From: Clostridiaceae bacterium
GTDB lineage: Bacteria > Bacillota > Clostridia > Lachnospirales > Lachnospiraceae
Reading direction: 5' to 3'
NCBI GenBank assembly: GCA_902363735.1
Contig: CABJBA010000001.1
Span: 124,001-188,000, forward strand
Length of the DNA: 64,000 bases
Position numbers and translations under genes: made by a program. Every line of letters begins with the position of its first letter. The stretch's first letter is position 1. Under the pieces are notes generated by a model. It saw only the letters and a list, made by a program, of their open reading frames with translations, was not told where the DNA came from and searched no databases. Shown here piece after piece: positions 1-8,716 of this stretch.

Positions 1-491
1 TCGTAAACTCCGTCAATGGACTTTGCCAGAAGGATACAGTCCGCATCCATCTCAATGGCACGGAGAGCAATTCCTGTGTCGGTAGAAAAATAAGGATGGC
101 CTGTGCCTCCTGCAAAAAACACCACTTTCCCCTCTTTAAAATACTGGTTAGCCTTATCTTTAGAAAAAAGCTCTGTCATGGAACCGCATGCAAAAGGGGT
201 TAATATGCTGGTATACATTCCAGCGTTTCTGAAAATCTCTGAAACATAAATGCAGTTCATAATGGTAGCAAGCATGCCGATTTGATCGGCCTTGGTACGG
301 TCAAGGCAAGAACTGGTTCTGCCTCTCCAGAAATTCCCTCCGCCTATAACGATGCCTACTTCCACGCCTGCATCAACGGATATCTTAACCTGCCGTGCAA
401 CCTCTTTTACAGTGGCTTCCTCATAGCCTGTCTTTCCGGAACCGGCAAGAGCTTCACCGCTGAGTTTTAACAATACACGTCTTGGATTCAT
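1..491 (-). CDS. pyrH: UMP kinase, 5' (N-terminal) part; continues beyond the window
   Basis: Phosphorylates UMP to UDP in the cytoplasm, the committed kinase step of pyrimidine nucleotide supply. The reverse frame opens with ATG at 491 after an AGGAG site, begins MNPRRVLLKLSGEAL, and holds the amino-acid-kinase glycine motif GGGNFWRGR near residues 51-58, the segment KADQIGMLATIMNC near 67-80, and FFAGGTGHPYFSTDT further on. These match bacterial PyrH. About 164 residues are present; the usual length is near 235, so the C-terminus lies off the left edge. In most Firmicutes pyrH directly follows tsf; here the opp transporter lies between them. It has its own promoter (680-708) and a leader of about 180 nt. 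Confidence 0.95.
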   Translation of the reverse strand, partial: MNPRRVLLKLSGEALAGSGKTGYEEATVKEVARQVKISVDAGVEVGIVIGGGNFWRGRTSSCLDRTKADQIGMLATIMNCIYVSEIFRNAGMYTSILTPFACGSMTELFSKDKANQYFKEGKVVFFAGGTGHPYFSTDTGIALRAIEMDADCILLAKSIDGVY

Positions 492-545
492 AACCTTTAA
501 TTCTCCTGTCGTAAATTTCCTTTGTCTGCCGTTAGTTCGCAGTGC

Positions 546-574
546 AACCAGCAAAGCCGCAGGCTTTACTGGCT
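546..574 (-). other. Stem-loop in the pyrH leader
   Basis: A 13-bp stem (546-558 with 562-574, two G-U wobbles) closes on a three-base loop. It lies between the pyrH promoter and the pyrH ribosome binding site. No T-run follows on either strand, so it does not look like a simple terminator. It could be a leader regulatory or RNA-stabilising structure; its role is unknown. Confidence 0.5.
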
Positions 575-679
575 CATGGGCATTCACCCTATAAAATAAG
601 ACAAATAATTTTTCTTATGTGCGAGCACAATGAAAAAAATTCCTTGTCTCATTTTGCACGGCTTATTGCTGTCATGAAG

Positions 680-708
680 ATTATAACACACTTTTACAAC
701 CTTGGAAA
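680..708 (-). promoter_or_regulatory. Probable sigma-A promoter of pyrH
   Basis: On the minus strand TTTCCA is followed after 17 bases by a perfect TATAAT. Transcription would start near 673, giving a leader of about 180 nt before pyrH. The rest of the 492-795 gap holds only the leader hairpin and the oppA terminator; I see no gene in it. Confidence 0.6.
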
Positions 709-744
709 GAGGAAGTTTACCACCCAGATCAGGTTGTCTCCTAC

Positions 745-774
745 AAAAAAGCACCCGGAAAATTATCCGGATGC
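745..774 (-). terminator. Intrinsic terminator after oppA
   Basis: A 9-bp stem with one wobble (751-759 with 766-774) is followed on the minus strand by six T. It lies 22 bp past the oppA stop codon and ends the opp operon before pyrH. Confidence 0.85.
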
Positions 775-795
775 TTATCAGAAAACCTGTTTTTC

Positions 796-2481
796 TTATT
801 CCATGGTAGCATACTGGAAGAACCAGTAGCCATACGGAGAATGCCATGTTCCCTTTAATTTTGGATTCTGTAACCAGAAGTCATTGTAGTAAGCAACAGG
901 TGCAATAGCTGCATCTTCAAGAATCATATTCTCTGCCTGATGAAGCTTTTCATAATGCTCTTCTATATCAGCAGTAGAGTTTGCTTCATCCAACAGCTTG
1001 TCAAGCTCAGGATTATTATACTTTGCATTGTTGTTTCCGCTTGTGGATATCATTAAGTTCAGCATATTGGAAGGATCGTCATAATCATATACCCATCCGT
1101 CACGTGCAGTCTGGTAATCTCCTGCGCGGCGGGTAGGTGTAAAAGTGGCCCACTCAACAACTTTGATATCCATGTTAACGCCAAGGGCTTCCTTCCAGCA
1201 GCTCTGCAAATACTCTGCTACTGCTTTGTGATAACCTGCGTCATTGGTCATATATTCAATAGTTGGAAATCCCTGTCCATCCGGATATCCGGCTTTTGTA
1301 AGGAGTTCCTTTGCCTTTGCAACATCTGCTTCATAATTAGAAGGGTTGAAGAAATCTCCGCCATTTTTTTCATGTGTCACATCTGCAAAGAAAGATCCGT
1401 CCTTTGCATCAGAAATACCAGGTCCCACAAAATTAGTTGCAGGAGTATAAATTCCCTGCATTACCACATTGGCAACATAGTCACGGTCAATGGCAAGACT
1501 TAAAGCCCTACGCACATCAGGATTGTTAAATGGTTCCTTCTGGTTTTGGAAATCAAGATAGTAAGTGCCCATGATTGGTTCAACATGGAAGTCTTCAGTT
1601 CCTTTCAGGCTTGGAATCTCCTCTGTAGGAGGCTCTTTAATCATAGCAAGCTCGCCGGCCCGATATGCGCTGTAATAGGAATTTGTATCTTGCATCAAAG
1701 CAAACTTCAGGGTATTTAAAGTAACTGCATCTGCATTCCAGTAATTTTCATTCTTTGCAAGAATAATATGAGATCCTGGAACCCACTCTGCCATCTTTAA
1801 AGGACCATTGGAGATATATGTTTCAGGAGTTAAGCTCCACTGCTCTCCATTCGCCTCTACAACCGCCTGCTGAACAGGAACCATAGAAGCATGGGTTACA
1901 AGCTTCGCAAAATAAATACAGGGAACTGACAATTCCACTACAAAAGTGCTGTCATCAGGAGCAGATACCGCAAGAGCATCCCAATCTCCCCCTGTTGCTG
2001 CTTCAAAGCCTTTTATATAACCGAGCATGTCTGCTGCATAAGGAGCTGCGGTCTCAGGAGCTGCCAGTCTCTTCCATGAATACACGAAATCGTTAGCAGT
2101 CAGAGGTGATCCGTCGCTCCATTTTAAGCCTTCACGAAGGTGGAACGTATAGGTAAGTCCATCTGGAGATGCCTCGTAAGACTCTGCCTGGCCCGGAACG
2201 ATAGTGTTCTCAGAATCCACAATCAGAAGCGTTTCAAAAGCATGGACAATGATATTGGCACCGTCAACTGCAGTATTTAAAGCTGGGTCAATGGTTTCCG
2301 GGTTGGGTCCGACACGGACTGCAAGGTCAAGAGAACCTGCTGCTGCAGGATCAGAGGTTTCCCCTGCCGCTGCAGTTGTTCCTGCGCCTGCAGATGGATT
2401 TGCAGGCTTGCTGCCTCCACACGCGGAGAGAATCATACTGGATGCCATGATCGCAGCCAATACAAGTGAAATTTTCTTCAT
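796..2481 (-). CDS. oppA: Oligopeptide-binding lipoprotein OppA (SBP family 5)
   Basis: Extracellular substrate-binding lipoprotein that captures peptides for the OppBCDF importer. The 561-residue product has a lipoprotein signal peptide with lipobox LSAC (Cys21), then a Ser/Ala/Gly-rich spacer and a family-5 solute-binding fold, for example LREGLKWSDGSPLTANDFVYSWKR near residue 115 in part and a DPSNMLNLM segment near 465. The start ATG follows a clear AGGAGG. It is the last gene of the opp cluster, with its own promoter (2554-2582) in the 108-bp gap after oppF, fitting the usual need for excess binding protein. Peptide rather than nickel or dipeptide specificity is inferred from family similarity and the complete opp context. 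Confidence 0.9.
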   Translation of the reverse strand: MKKISLVLAAIMASSMILSACGGSKPANPSAGAGTTAAAGETSDPAAAGSLDLAVRVGPNPETIDPALNTAVDGANIIVHAFETLLIVDSENTIVPGQAESYEASPDGLTYTFHLREGLKWSDGSPLTANDFVYSWKRLAAPETAAPYAADMLGYIKGFEAATGGDWDALAVSAPDDSTFVVELSVPCIYFAKLVTHASMVPVQQAVVEANGEQWSLTPETYISNGPLKMAEWVPGSHIILAKNENYWNADAVTLNTLKFALMQDTNSYYSAYRAGELAMIKEPPTEEIPSLKGTEDFHVEPIMGTYYLDFQNQKEPFNNPDVRRALSLAIDRDYVANVVMQGIYTPATNFVGPGISDAKDGSFFADVTHEKNGGDFFNPSNYEADVAKAKELLTKAGYPDGQGFPTIEYMTNDAGYHKAVAEYLQSCWKEALGVNMDIKVVEWATFTPTRRAGDYQTARDGWVYDYDDPSNMLNLMISTSGNNNAKYNNPELDKLLDEANSTADIEEHYEKLHQAENMILEDAAIAPVAYYNDFWLQNPKLKGTWHSPYGYWFFQYATME

Positions 2482-2509
2482 AAATATCCTCCTATAAAAA
2501 TATTTTTAT

Positions 2510-2543
2510 CGACGCAGTAACATATTGCCTGTCTGCTGCGCCG
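2510..2543 (-). other. Leader hairpin upstream of oppA
   Basis: An 8-bp stem (2510-2517 with 2536-2543, one wobble) forms just downstream of the oppA start of transcription. It is followed on the minus strand by an AT-rich palindrome and then the AGGAGG site. It may be a weak terminator for oppF transcripts or a 5' stabiliser of oppA mRNA; the sequence alone does not decide. Confidence 0.4.
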
Positions 2544-2553
2544 ACTCTCTTTA

Positions 2554-2582
2554 AGCATAGCATAAAACCTGTGAAATAGCAA
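2554..2582 (-). promoter_or_regulatory. Probable internal promoter for oppA
   Basis: TTGCTA and TATGCT are separated by 17 bases on the minus strand, in the intergenic gap after oppF. It would let oppA be expressed above the level of the transporter genes. Confidence 0.6.
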
Positions 2583-2589
2583 TGGAAAA

Positions 2590-3570
2590 TCAGTTAACCT
2601 TGTCCAGATGATGACATGCTGCATAATGTCTGGAAGAGACCTCTTTCCACTCAGGTTCCTGGGCGGCGCAGAGTTCATCCGCATAAGGGCAGCGGGTGCG
2701 GAAATGGCAGCCTGAAGGCGGATTGACTGGACTTGGTACATCTCCCTCCAATACAATTCGCTTGGATTTACGGCTGATTCCCGGATCGGCAATGGGGATA
2801 GCAGAAATCAGGCTTTTGGTGTAAGGGTGAACGCTGTGGAAGATCAGCTCAAGACTGTCCGCCAACTCCACCAGTTTTCCAAGGTACATAACTCCGATTC
2901 TATTTGAAATATGCTTTACAATAGACAAATCATGAGCAATAAATAAATAGGTAAGCCCAAGCTCCTCCTGAAGTTTTTCAAACATGTTGACAACCTGAGC
3001 CTGAATGGATACGTCCAGAGCAGATACTGGTTCGTCACAGACAATAAACTGAGGATTTACCGCCAGTGCCCTTGCAATTCCCACCCTCTGACGCTGACCG
3101 CCGGAAAATTCGTGGGGATAACGGTTGGAATGCTCTGAATTAAGGCCTACTGTGGAAAGGACGGAAATGATTCTCTCCTGTCTCTCTTTTTTGTTGGCCG
3201 CCAAACGATGAATATCAATGGCCTCACCTACAATATCTCCTACGGTCATACGAGGATCCAGACTGGCATATGGGTCCTGAAAAACAATCTGCATTTTCCT
3301 GCGGTAAGGCAGCATATTGACTTTTGTGATATCAGCCCCATCAAAGAAAATCTTTCCTCCCGTAGGCTCATGAAGTCTTAAGAGAGTACGGCCTGTAGTT
3401 GTTTTTCCGCATCCTGATTCCCCTACCAGCCCCAGGGTTTCTCCCTTTCTGATTCCAAAGGAAACATCATCAACCGCTTTAACCACCTTTTTCTCAAGCA
3501 GTTTTCCTCCTGCCACCGGGAAATGCTGCTGTAAATTCTTCACTTCCACAAGATATTTATCTTCCATCAT
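2590..3570 (-). CDS. oppF: Oligopeptide ABC transporter ATPase OppF
   Basis: One of two cytoplasmic ATPases that power peptide import. The product has Walker A GESGCGKTT, signature FSGGQRQRV, Walker B FIVCDEPVSALDV and the switch histidine in IAHDLS. The C-terminal oligopeptide/dipeptide extension carries the cysteines of CHFRTRCPYADELC, as is usual for OppD/OppF. At 326 residues it has normal length. Its ATG overlaps the oppD stop codon by four bases, so the two subunits are probably translationally coupled. Confidence 0.93.
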   Translation of the reverse strand: MMEDKYLVEVKNLQQHFPVAGGKLLEKKVVKAVDDVSFGIRKGETLGLVGESGCGKTTTGRTLLRLHEPTGGKIFFDGADITKVNMLPYRRKMQIVFQDPYASLDPRMTVGDIVGEAIDIHRLAANKKERQERIISVLSTVGLNSEHSNRYPHEFSGGQRQRVGIARALAVNPQFIVCDEPVSALDVSIQAQVVNMFEKLQEELGLTYLFIAHDLSIVKHISNRIGVMYLGKLVELADSLELIFHSVHPYTKSLISAIPIADPGISRKSKRIVLEGDVPSPVNPPSGCHFRTRCPYADELCAAQEPEWKEVSSRHYAACHHLDKVN

Positions 3571-4598
3571 GCATCTCCCTTCTGTGCCCGCTCATGATCG
3601 CCGGACGCTGCACTGCATTCAAATTCCTTCTTCTGCATCAGCCAGCAGGCGCTGTAATGAATATCGGACAAATCCGTATAAGGCGGCATTTCCCGCAGAC
3701 AGATTTTCATACATTCCCTGCACCGGGGGGCGAAAGGACACCCTTTTGGCGGATTCAGCATATCCACCGGACTTCCTTCAATGGGAATCAGCTTGTTATG
3801 CTCCTTTTCTGTCAGCTTTGGAATGCTTCGGATCAGTCCCTTGGTGTATTCGTGGCTGGGATTGTAGAAAATATCGTCTGCAGTTCCATATTCCACAACT
3901 TTTCCCGCATACATAACAGCAATGCGGTCACACATATTGGCAACCACACCCAAGTCATGAGTAATCATAATAATTGCCATACCAAGCTTTTCCTTTAAGT
4001 TCATCATCAGTTCCAGAATCTGTGCCTGAATCGTAACATCAAGGGCGGTGGTCGGCTCGTCTGCAATAAGAAGCTTCGGTTCACAGGCAAGAGCAATAGC
4101 AATCATGACACGCTGGCGCATACCTCCCGAAAGTTCATGGGGATACTGCTTCAAACGTTTCTCAGGCTCGTTGATTCCAACCAGAGTGAGAAGTTCTTTT
4201 GCCCTGTCATGAGACTGCTGCCTGTTTTTATCGGTATGGAGCATGATCACTTCACTGATCTGATTTCCAATGGTGTAGACCGGATTCAAGCTGGTCATGG
4301 GATCCTGAAAAATAATGGAAATTTCATTTCCCCGGATCTTTCTCATTTCCTTTTCCGTCATCTTTTCGATCTGATGTCCGTTAAACTTCAAGGAACCGTC
4401 AATCAGACGGCCGGGATAAGCCGTAAGCCCCATAAGACTATATGCGGTAACAGATTTTCCGGAACCGGACTCTCCCACAATTCCCAGCACTTCTCCTTCA
4501 CGGAGTTGAAGTGATACGTCATTTAAAGCCTTTACCTCTCCTGCTGGAGTAAAGAAGGAAAGACGTTCATTTTCAATATTAACCAAATATTCGCTCAT
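3567..4598 (-). CDS. oppD: Oligopeptide ABC transporter ATPase OppD
   Basis: Partner ATPase of OppF in the peptide importer. Walker A GESGSGKS, signature LSGGMRQRV, Walker B LLIADEPTTALDV and ITHDLG are all intact. A C-terminal Cys-rich segment (CPFAPRCRECMKIC) matches the extension typical of this subfamily. It has 343 residues and an AGGAGG-type site before the ATG, lies 15 bp after oppC and overlaps oppF by four bases. Confidence 0.93.
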   Translation of the reverse strand: MSEYLVNIENERLSFFTPAGEVKALNDVSLQLREGEVLGIVGESGSGKSVTAYSLMGLTAYPGRLIDGSLKFNGHQIEKMTEKEMRKIRGNEISIIFQDPMTSLNPVYTIGNQISEVIMLHTDKNRQQSHDRAKELLTLVGINEPEKRLKQYPHELSGGMRQRVMIAIALACEPKLLIADEPTTALDVTIQAQILELMMNLKEKLGMAIIMITHDLGVVANMCDRIAVMYAGKVVEYGTADDIFYNPSHEYTKGLIRSIPKLTEKEHNKLIPIEGSPVDMLNPPKGCPFAPRCRECMKICLREMPPYTDLSDIHYSACWLMQKKEFECSAASGDHERAQKGDA

Positions 4599-4613
4599 CA
4601 GTACTTTCCTCCT

Positions 4614-5654
4614 TTAGTCTCTCAGTTTCGGGTCAAATGCGTCACGAAGACCATCCCCTAACAGGTTAAAGCTTAAAATAATAATTGAAATGGTAATGGC
4701 CGGTGCAAACAGCCTATGAGGATTGCTTTGCATTCCATTTAAAGCCACGCTTGCAAGACTTCCCAAAGACGGCATAGGTGCCGCAACACCGAGGCCCAAA
4801 AAGCTCAAAAAACTTTCCGTAAAAATAGAAGAAGGAATCTGCAGGGTAGTTGTAACAATTAAAGTACCAATGCAGTTGGTAAGAAGATGCTTCTTAATAA
4901 TATGTGCGCTGGAGGCTCCAAGAGCTCTGGCTGCTGTCACATACTCCTGCTCCTTTAAAATCAAGATCTGGCTTCGCACAATACGGGCCATTCCAACCCA
5001 GTAAAGAAGAGCAAATACCACAAAAATACTGATCAGGTTAACACCGATAATCTGAATCCACTGAAAGCCCGGCTTCTGAGCCAGAGCCTTTAATGGCTGT
5101 TCAAAAGCCACAGACAGCAAAACAATGATTAAAATATCAGGCACCGTATAAATCATATCCACAATCCGCATCATGATCATATCCACCCAACCGCCGAAAA
5201 AACCTGCGACAGAACCGTAAATAGAACCGATCAGCAGGATAATGCAGGAAGCCACCAGGCCTACCGTCAGGGAAACACGGCTTCCCATCATAACACGGAC
5301 TGCATAGTCACGGCCTAAATTATCTGTTCCAAGAATATGAGGAAATACACTTTCCCCAGCTTCCATTGCTGACAGTTCCTTTTGAGAGTATTCCATAGGC
5401 GCCAGGTTCTCACTTCCCCTGATCTGCTGCTCATAGCTATATGGGTAAAAATGAGGTACTGCAAATGACAAAATAAATACAAATAGAATTACAACCAGAC
5501 TGACCATGGAAATCTTATTTTTCCTAAGGCGCCGGACTCCATCCTTCCAGAATCCCACACTTTTGCGCATAACAATAAGACTTTCCTTTTCTGCATCACT
5601 TGCCGGGAGAAAATCTTCCACTTTCAGCTGCATTGATAGTTTGTTCTTTGGCAT
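4614..5654 (-). CDS. oppC: Oligopeptide ABC transporter permease OppC
   Basis: Inner-membrane permease subunit. The 346-residue product has a cytoplasmic N-terminal tail, a first membrane helix near residues 48-70, an extracytoplasmic loop, and five further helices. The ABC permease EAA-type loop is ARALGASSAHIIKKHLLTN. HILGTDNLGRDYAVRVMMG is the family hallmark of OppC/DppC. It follows oppB by 16 bp in the same operon. Confidence 0.92.
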   Translation of the reverse strand: MPKNKLSMQLKVEDFLPASDAEKESLIVMRKSVGFWKDGVRRLRKNKISMVSLVVILFVFILSFAVPHFYPYSYEQQIRGSENLAPMEYSQKELSAMEAGESVFPHILGTDNLGRDYAVRVMMGSRVSLTVGLVASCIILLIGSIYGSVAGFFGGWVDMIMMRIVDMIYTVPDILIIVLLSVAFEQPLKALAQKPGFQWIQIIGVNLISIFVVFALLYWVGMARIVRSQILILKEQEYVTAARALGASSAHIIKKHLLTNCIGTLIVTTTLQIPSSIFTESFLSFLGLGVAAPMPSLGSLASVALNGMQSNPHRLFAPAITISIIILSFNLLGDGLRDAFDPKLRD

Positions 5655-5670
5655 CTTTATCTCCTTTGTC

Positions 5671-6588
5671 CTACTTCAAGTTGATACGAGGATCAATCAG
5701 TTTGTAAGCTACATCCACGACAACATTCATGATAACCATTAAGGTGGCGAGAAAAATGGTAGTTCCCATAATAAGAGGATAATCCCGTCCCGTAATAGAA
5801 CCTATGAATTCAGAACCAAGACCTGGAATAGTAAATATTTTCTCCACAATGAAACTTCCTGTTACAGTGTAAGCCAAAAGCGGCCCCAAGTATGTAACCA
5901 CTGGAAGAACAGCATTGCGCAGGGCATGCTTAAAAATACTGACCAATTGAGAAAGTCCCTTGGCACGGGCTGTTCTCATATAATCCTGACCCAGCACATC
6001 AAGCATAGAAGAACGCATCAGCCGCGCAATGTAGGATGATGGGTAAAGGGCCAGAGCAATGACAGGCATAATATAATTTTTCCAGGAGGTCAGTCCAAAA
6101 GTGGGCAAAAGCCCCAACTTTAAACTTAAAATATACATCAATACTGTACAGACCACAAAACTGGGCACTGCGATGCCGAAAGTACTGAAAACAATGATGA
6201 TATTATCAACTAAAGTTCCCCTTTTAAAAGCCGCAATACTTCCTAAGGGAATACCTACAAGAACAGCAGTTAAAATGGCAATGCCGCCAATTCTGGCCGA
6301 CACCGGAAATTTGGCCGCTACAATCATGTTTACCGTACGGCCTCTCTGCTTAACACTTAATCCTAAATTTCCTTTAAGCAGATCCTTCATATAAGTTGTA
6401 TACTGCTCCCCTAAGGGTTTATCCAATCCGTATTTTTCATTGAGAGCTGCCTGGGCCTGGGGACTTAGGGCCTTCTCCGCCATAAACGGTCCGCCCGGCA
6501 CCATATTCATAATAAAGAAAGTGATCGTTGCAACAGCAAAAACAGTGATAATTGCCATAATAACACGCTTTATAATATACTTAGCCAC
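5671..6588 (-). CDS. oppB: Oligopeptide ABC transporter permease OppB
   Basis: Inner-membrane permease that pairs with OppC. I place the start at the GTG at 6588 (MAKYIIKRVIMAI), because this matches the usual OppB N-terminus and a GGAG lies upstream; a longer frame from a GTG at 6624 would run through that site. The EAA loop is ARAKGLSQLVSIFKHALRNA, and six membrane helices are visible over 305 residues. It is the first gene of the opp operon, just after the tsf terminator. No convincing promoter is visible; a TTGACA at 6632-6637 lacks a matching -10. Confidence 0.88.
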   Translation of the reverse strand: MAKYIIKRVIMAIITVFAVATITFFIMNMVPGGPFMAEKALSPQAQAALNEKYGLDKPLGEQYTTYMKDLLKGNLGLSVKQRGRTVNMIVAAKFPVSARIGGIAILTAVLVGIPLGSIAAFKRGTLVDNIIIVFSTFGIAVPSFVVCTVLMYILSLKLGLLPTFGLTSWKNYIMPVIALALYPSSYIARLMRSSMLDVLGQDYMRTARAKGLSQLVSIFKHALRNAVLPVVTYLGPLLAYTVTGSFIVEKIFTIPGLGSEFIGSITGRDYPLIMGTTIFLATLMVIMNVVVDVAYKLIDPRINLK

Positions 6589-6614
6589 TTCTCTTAACTC
6601 CTTTCGTGTATTCG

Positions 6615-6658
6615 ATGTCCGCACAATATGGAAACATTTGTCAACGTGAAACGGACAT
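6615..6658 (-). repeat. Inverted repeat upstream of oppB
   Basis: Seven-base arms (6615-6621 and 6652-6658, ATGTCCG and its complement) flank 30 bases between the tsf terminator and oppB. The spacer contains a TTGACA on the minus strand. It may be an operator pair or an RNA stem-loop; the function is unknown. Confidence 0.35.
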
Positions 6659-6660
6659 TA

Positions 6661-6694
6661 TATAAAGAAGAAAATCCCATGGATACCCATGGGA
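6661..6694 (-). terminator. Intrinsic terminator after tsf
   Basis: A perfect 8-bp stem (6675-6682 with 6687-6694) with a four-base loop is followed on the minus strand by TTTTCTTCTTT. It separates rpsB-tsf from the opp operon. Confidence 0.8.
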
Positions 6695-6718
6695 CCTCCC
6701 CAGAATCCTGTTACAAGA

Positions 6719-7642
6719 TTACTGCATCTGTTTTGCAACTTCTTCCGCAAAATTCTCTTCTTTTTTCTCAATGCCTTCGCCTGTTTCAAAACGAATAAAC
6801 CGTCTCACTTCCAGCTTACCGCCGACTTCCTTAGAAACCTGCTCTAAATACTTTCCAACTGTCAGATCACCATCTTTTACATAAGCCTGATCTATCAGAC
6901 AGAACTCTTTCAGTTCTTTATTTAAACGACCTACAATCATCTTATCAATAATGCTGTCTGGCTTGTCCGGATTTTCATTCTTTGCCTGAGTTTTCAAGAT
7001 CTCTGTCTCATGATCAATAAACTCCTGAGAAATTTCATCTCTTTTTACATATTTCGGTGTCAAAGCTGCAATCTGCATTGCAATATTCTTCAGAGCCTCT
7101 TTTACTGCATCATTGACAACTTCTGCACCGGCCTCAATTAAAACACCGATTCTTCCGCCACCGTGAATATAATCAACTACCACACCATCAGTAGCAACCT
7201 TTTCAAATCTTCTGATGTTCATGTTCTCACCGATTACTGATATCTGACTGGATAATGCCTGGGAAACAGTCAAGGAACCGTCCTTAATCCATGCTTCTGC
7301 AAGAAATGCATCCATATCCTTGGAATCAGATGCCAGAACCTGAGCCGCAACATCAGCCACATAAGTCTGGAACTGAGCATTCTTTGCAACGAAATCTGTC
7401 TCGCTGTTTACTTCTACGATTGCTCCTGATTTTCCATCTTCGCTTACTATAACGGTAACAAGTCCCTCTGCTGCAATTCTGCCGGCTTTCTTGGAAGCTG
7501 CTGCAAGTCCTTTCTCTCTCAAGAACTCTACTGCCTTTTCCATATCACCATCAGTTTCTCCAAGAGCCTTCTTGCAATCCATCATACCTGCACCGGTCAT
7601 CTCTCTTAATTCTTTTACCATTCCAGCCGTAATTGCTGCCAT
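6719..7642 (-). CDS. tsf: Elongation factor Ts
   Basis: Guanine nucleotide exchange factor that recycles EF-Tu in translation. The N-terminal UBA-like domain (VKELREMTGAGMMDCKKAL) and the EF-Ts signature EVNSETDFVAKN are both present. The start is set at the ATG at 7642 (MAAITAGMVKE), because GGAGG lies 9 bases upstream; the longer frame from 7657 begins inside that ribosome binding site. It has 307 residues. A strong terminator-like hairpin sits between rpsB and tsf, so tsf output probably depends on read-through or an undetected promoter. Confidence 0.95.
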   Translation of the reverse strand: MAAITAGMVKELREMTGAGMMDCKKALGETDGDMEKAVEFLREKGLAAASKKAGRIAAEGLVTVIVSEDGKSGAIVEVNSETDFVAKNAQFQTYVADVAAQVLASDSKDMDAFLAEAWIKDGSLTVSQALSSQISVIGENMNIRRFEKVATDGVVVDYIHGGGRIGVLIEAGAEVVNDAVKEALKNIAMQIAALTPKYVKRDEISQEFIDHETEILKTQAKNENPDKPDSIIDKMIVGRLNKELKEFCLIDQAYVKDGDLTVGKYLEQVSKEVGGKLEVRRFIRFETGEGIEKKEENFAEEVAKQMQ

Positions 7643-7694
7643 TTGATTTACCTCCATCTATTTAATTTATTATAATCTGTCATACTTTTCCAGT

Positions 7695-7738
7695 AAAAAA
7701 AATGCTCCAACCTACTTACCAAAGCAGGCTGAAGCATT
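7695..7738 (-). terminator. Terminator or attenuator between rpsB and tsf
   Basis: A 17-bp stem (7701-7717 with 7722-7738, 14 matches and three wobbles) with a four-base loop is followed on the minus strand by a run of eight T. It lies 14 bp past the rpsB stop and well before tsf. This arrangement suggests partial termination that sets the S2 to EF-Ts ratio. Confidence 0.85.
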
Positions 7739-7752
7739 GAATCGCCCGAAAA

Positions 7753-8493
7753 TTAAGCTTCTACAGTCTCTTCTGTTTCCTCGGCTGCTTCTGCTTCCTC
7801 AGCTACTGCTTCGCCCTGGTTTGCCTCGATCACTGCGTCTGCCATCTTGGACACGATTAATTTAACGGCTCTTATGGCATCATCATTACCCGGAATAACA
7901 AAATCAAGTTCTTCCGGATCACAGTTTGTATCAGCGATACCAATTAACGGAATTCCCAATGTATGAGCTTCCTGAACGCAGATTCTTTCCTTTTTGGGAT
8001 CTACGATGAAAATTGCATCCGGAACCTTCTTCATATCCTTGATTCCGCCTAAGTTCTTCTCTAACTTTTCCCATTCCTTCTTAAGAGCAATAACTTCTTT
8101 CTTAGGAAGAACATCAAAGGTTCCATCCTGAGACATGGTCTCAATCGCTTTTAAACGGTTAACTCTGGACTGGATGGTCTTAAAGTTTGTAAGCATACCG
8201 CCAAGCCATCTCTCATTTACAAAATACATACCGCAGCGTTCTGCCTCAGACTTAATTGCATCCTGAGCCTGCTTTTTGGTTCCTACGAAAAGGATCTTTC
8301 CGCCTTCTGCAGCAACGTCGGAGATTGCTTTGTAAGCCTCGTCTACCTTAACTACAGATTTCTGCAAGTCGATGATATAGATGCCGTTTCTCTCTGTGTA
8401 GATATACGGAGCCATCTTAGGGTTCCATCTTCTTGTCTGGTGGCCAAAATGCACACCGGCTTCTAAAAGCTGCTTCATTGAAATTACGCTCAT
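7753..8493 (-). CDS. rpsB: 30S ribosomal protein S2
   Basis: Structural protein of the small ribosomal subunit. The 246-residue product begins [20 protein letters not shown] and contains [34 protein letters not shown] and [12 protein letters not shown], all characteristic of S2. The tail is Glu/Ala-rich, as in many Firmicutes. The ATG follows GGAGG at suitable spacing. Its promoter is at 8606-8634, giving a leader of about 100 nt. Confidence 0.97.
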   Translation of the reverse strand: MSVISMKQLLEAGVHFGHQTRRWNPKMAPYIYTERNGIYIIDLQKSVVKVDEAYKAISDVAAEGGKILFVGTKKQAQDAIKSEAERCGMYFVNERWLGGMLTNFKTIQSRVNRLKAIETMSQDGTFDVLPKKEVIALKKEWEKLEKNLGGIKDMKKVPDAIFIVDPKKERICVQEAHTLGIPLIGIADTNCDPEELDFVIPGNDDAIRAVKLIVSKMADAVIEANQGEAVAEEAEAAEETEETVEA

Positions 8494-8605
8494 GTTATTT
8501 CCTCCATCTGGTTTTTCTTCCGCCCGCTTCTTGTTCTTCCGGGGAGACCTTATTCAGGCACCTTCCTCTGGAATCCGCAGACGTGTTTTTTTAATAAGCC
8601 TTGCT

Positions 8606-8634
8606 AGTATAGCATATCTTTCTGTCTGATGCAA
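8606..8634 (-). promoter_or_regulatory. Probable promoter of rpsB-tsf
   Basis: TTGCAT and TATACT lie 17 bases apart on the minus strand. The following leader of about 100 nt is GC-richer than its surroundings and could hold an autoregulatory structure; I did not recognise a named leader motif. Confidence 0.65.
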
Positions 8635-8680
8635 GTTATTTTTTATATTTTATGTCTAAAAATGTCTGGTTTCATACACG

Positions 8681-8708
8681 AAAAAAGAACAGGGCTGCAC
8701 CCCTGTTC
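8681..8708 (-). terminator. Intrinsic terminator after codY
   Basis: Stem GAACAGGG with CCCTGTTC (8687-8694 and 8701-8708) is followed by six T on the minus strand. It begins 9 bp after the codY stop codon. Confidence 0.9.
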
Positions 8709-8716
8709 CTCTGTCT

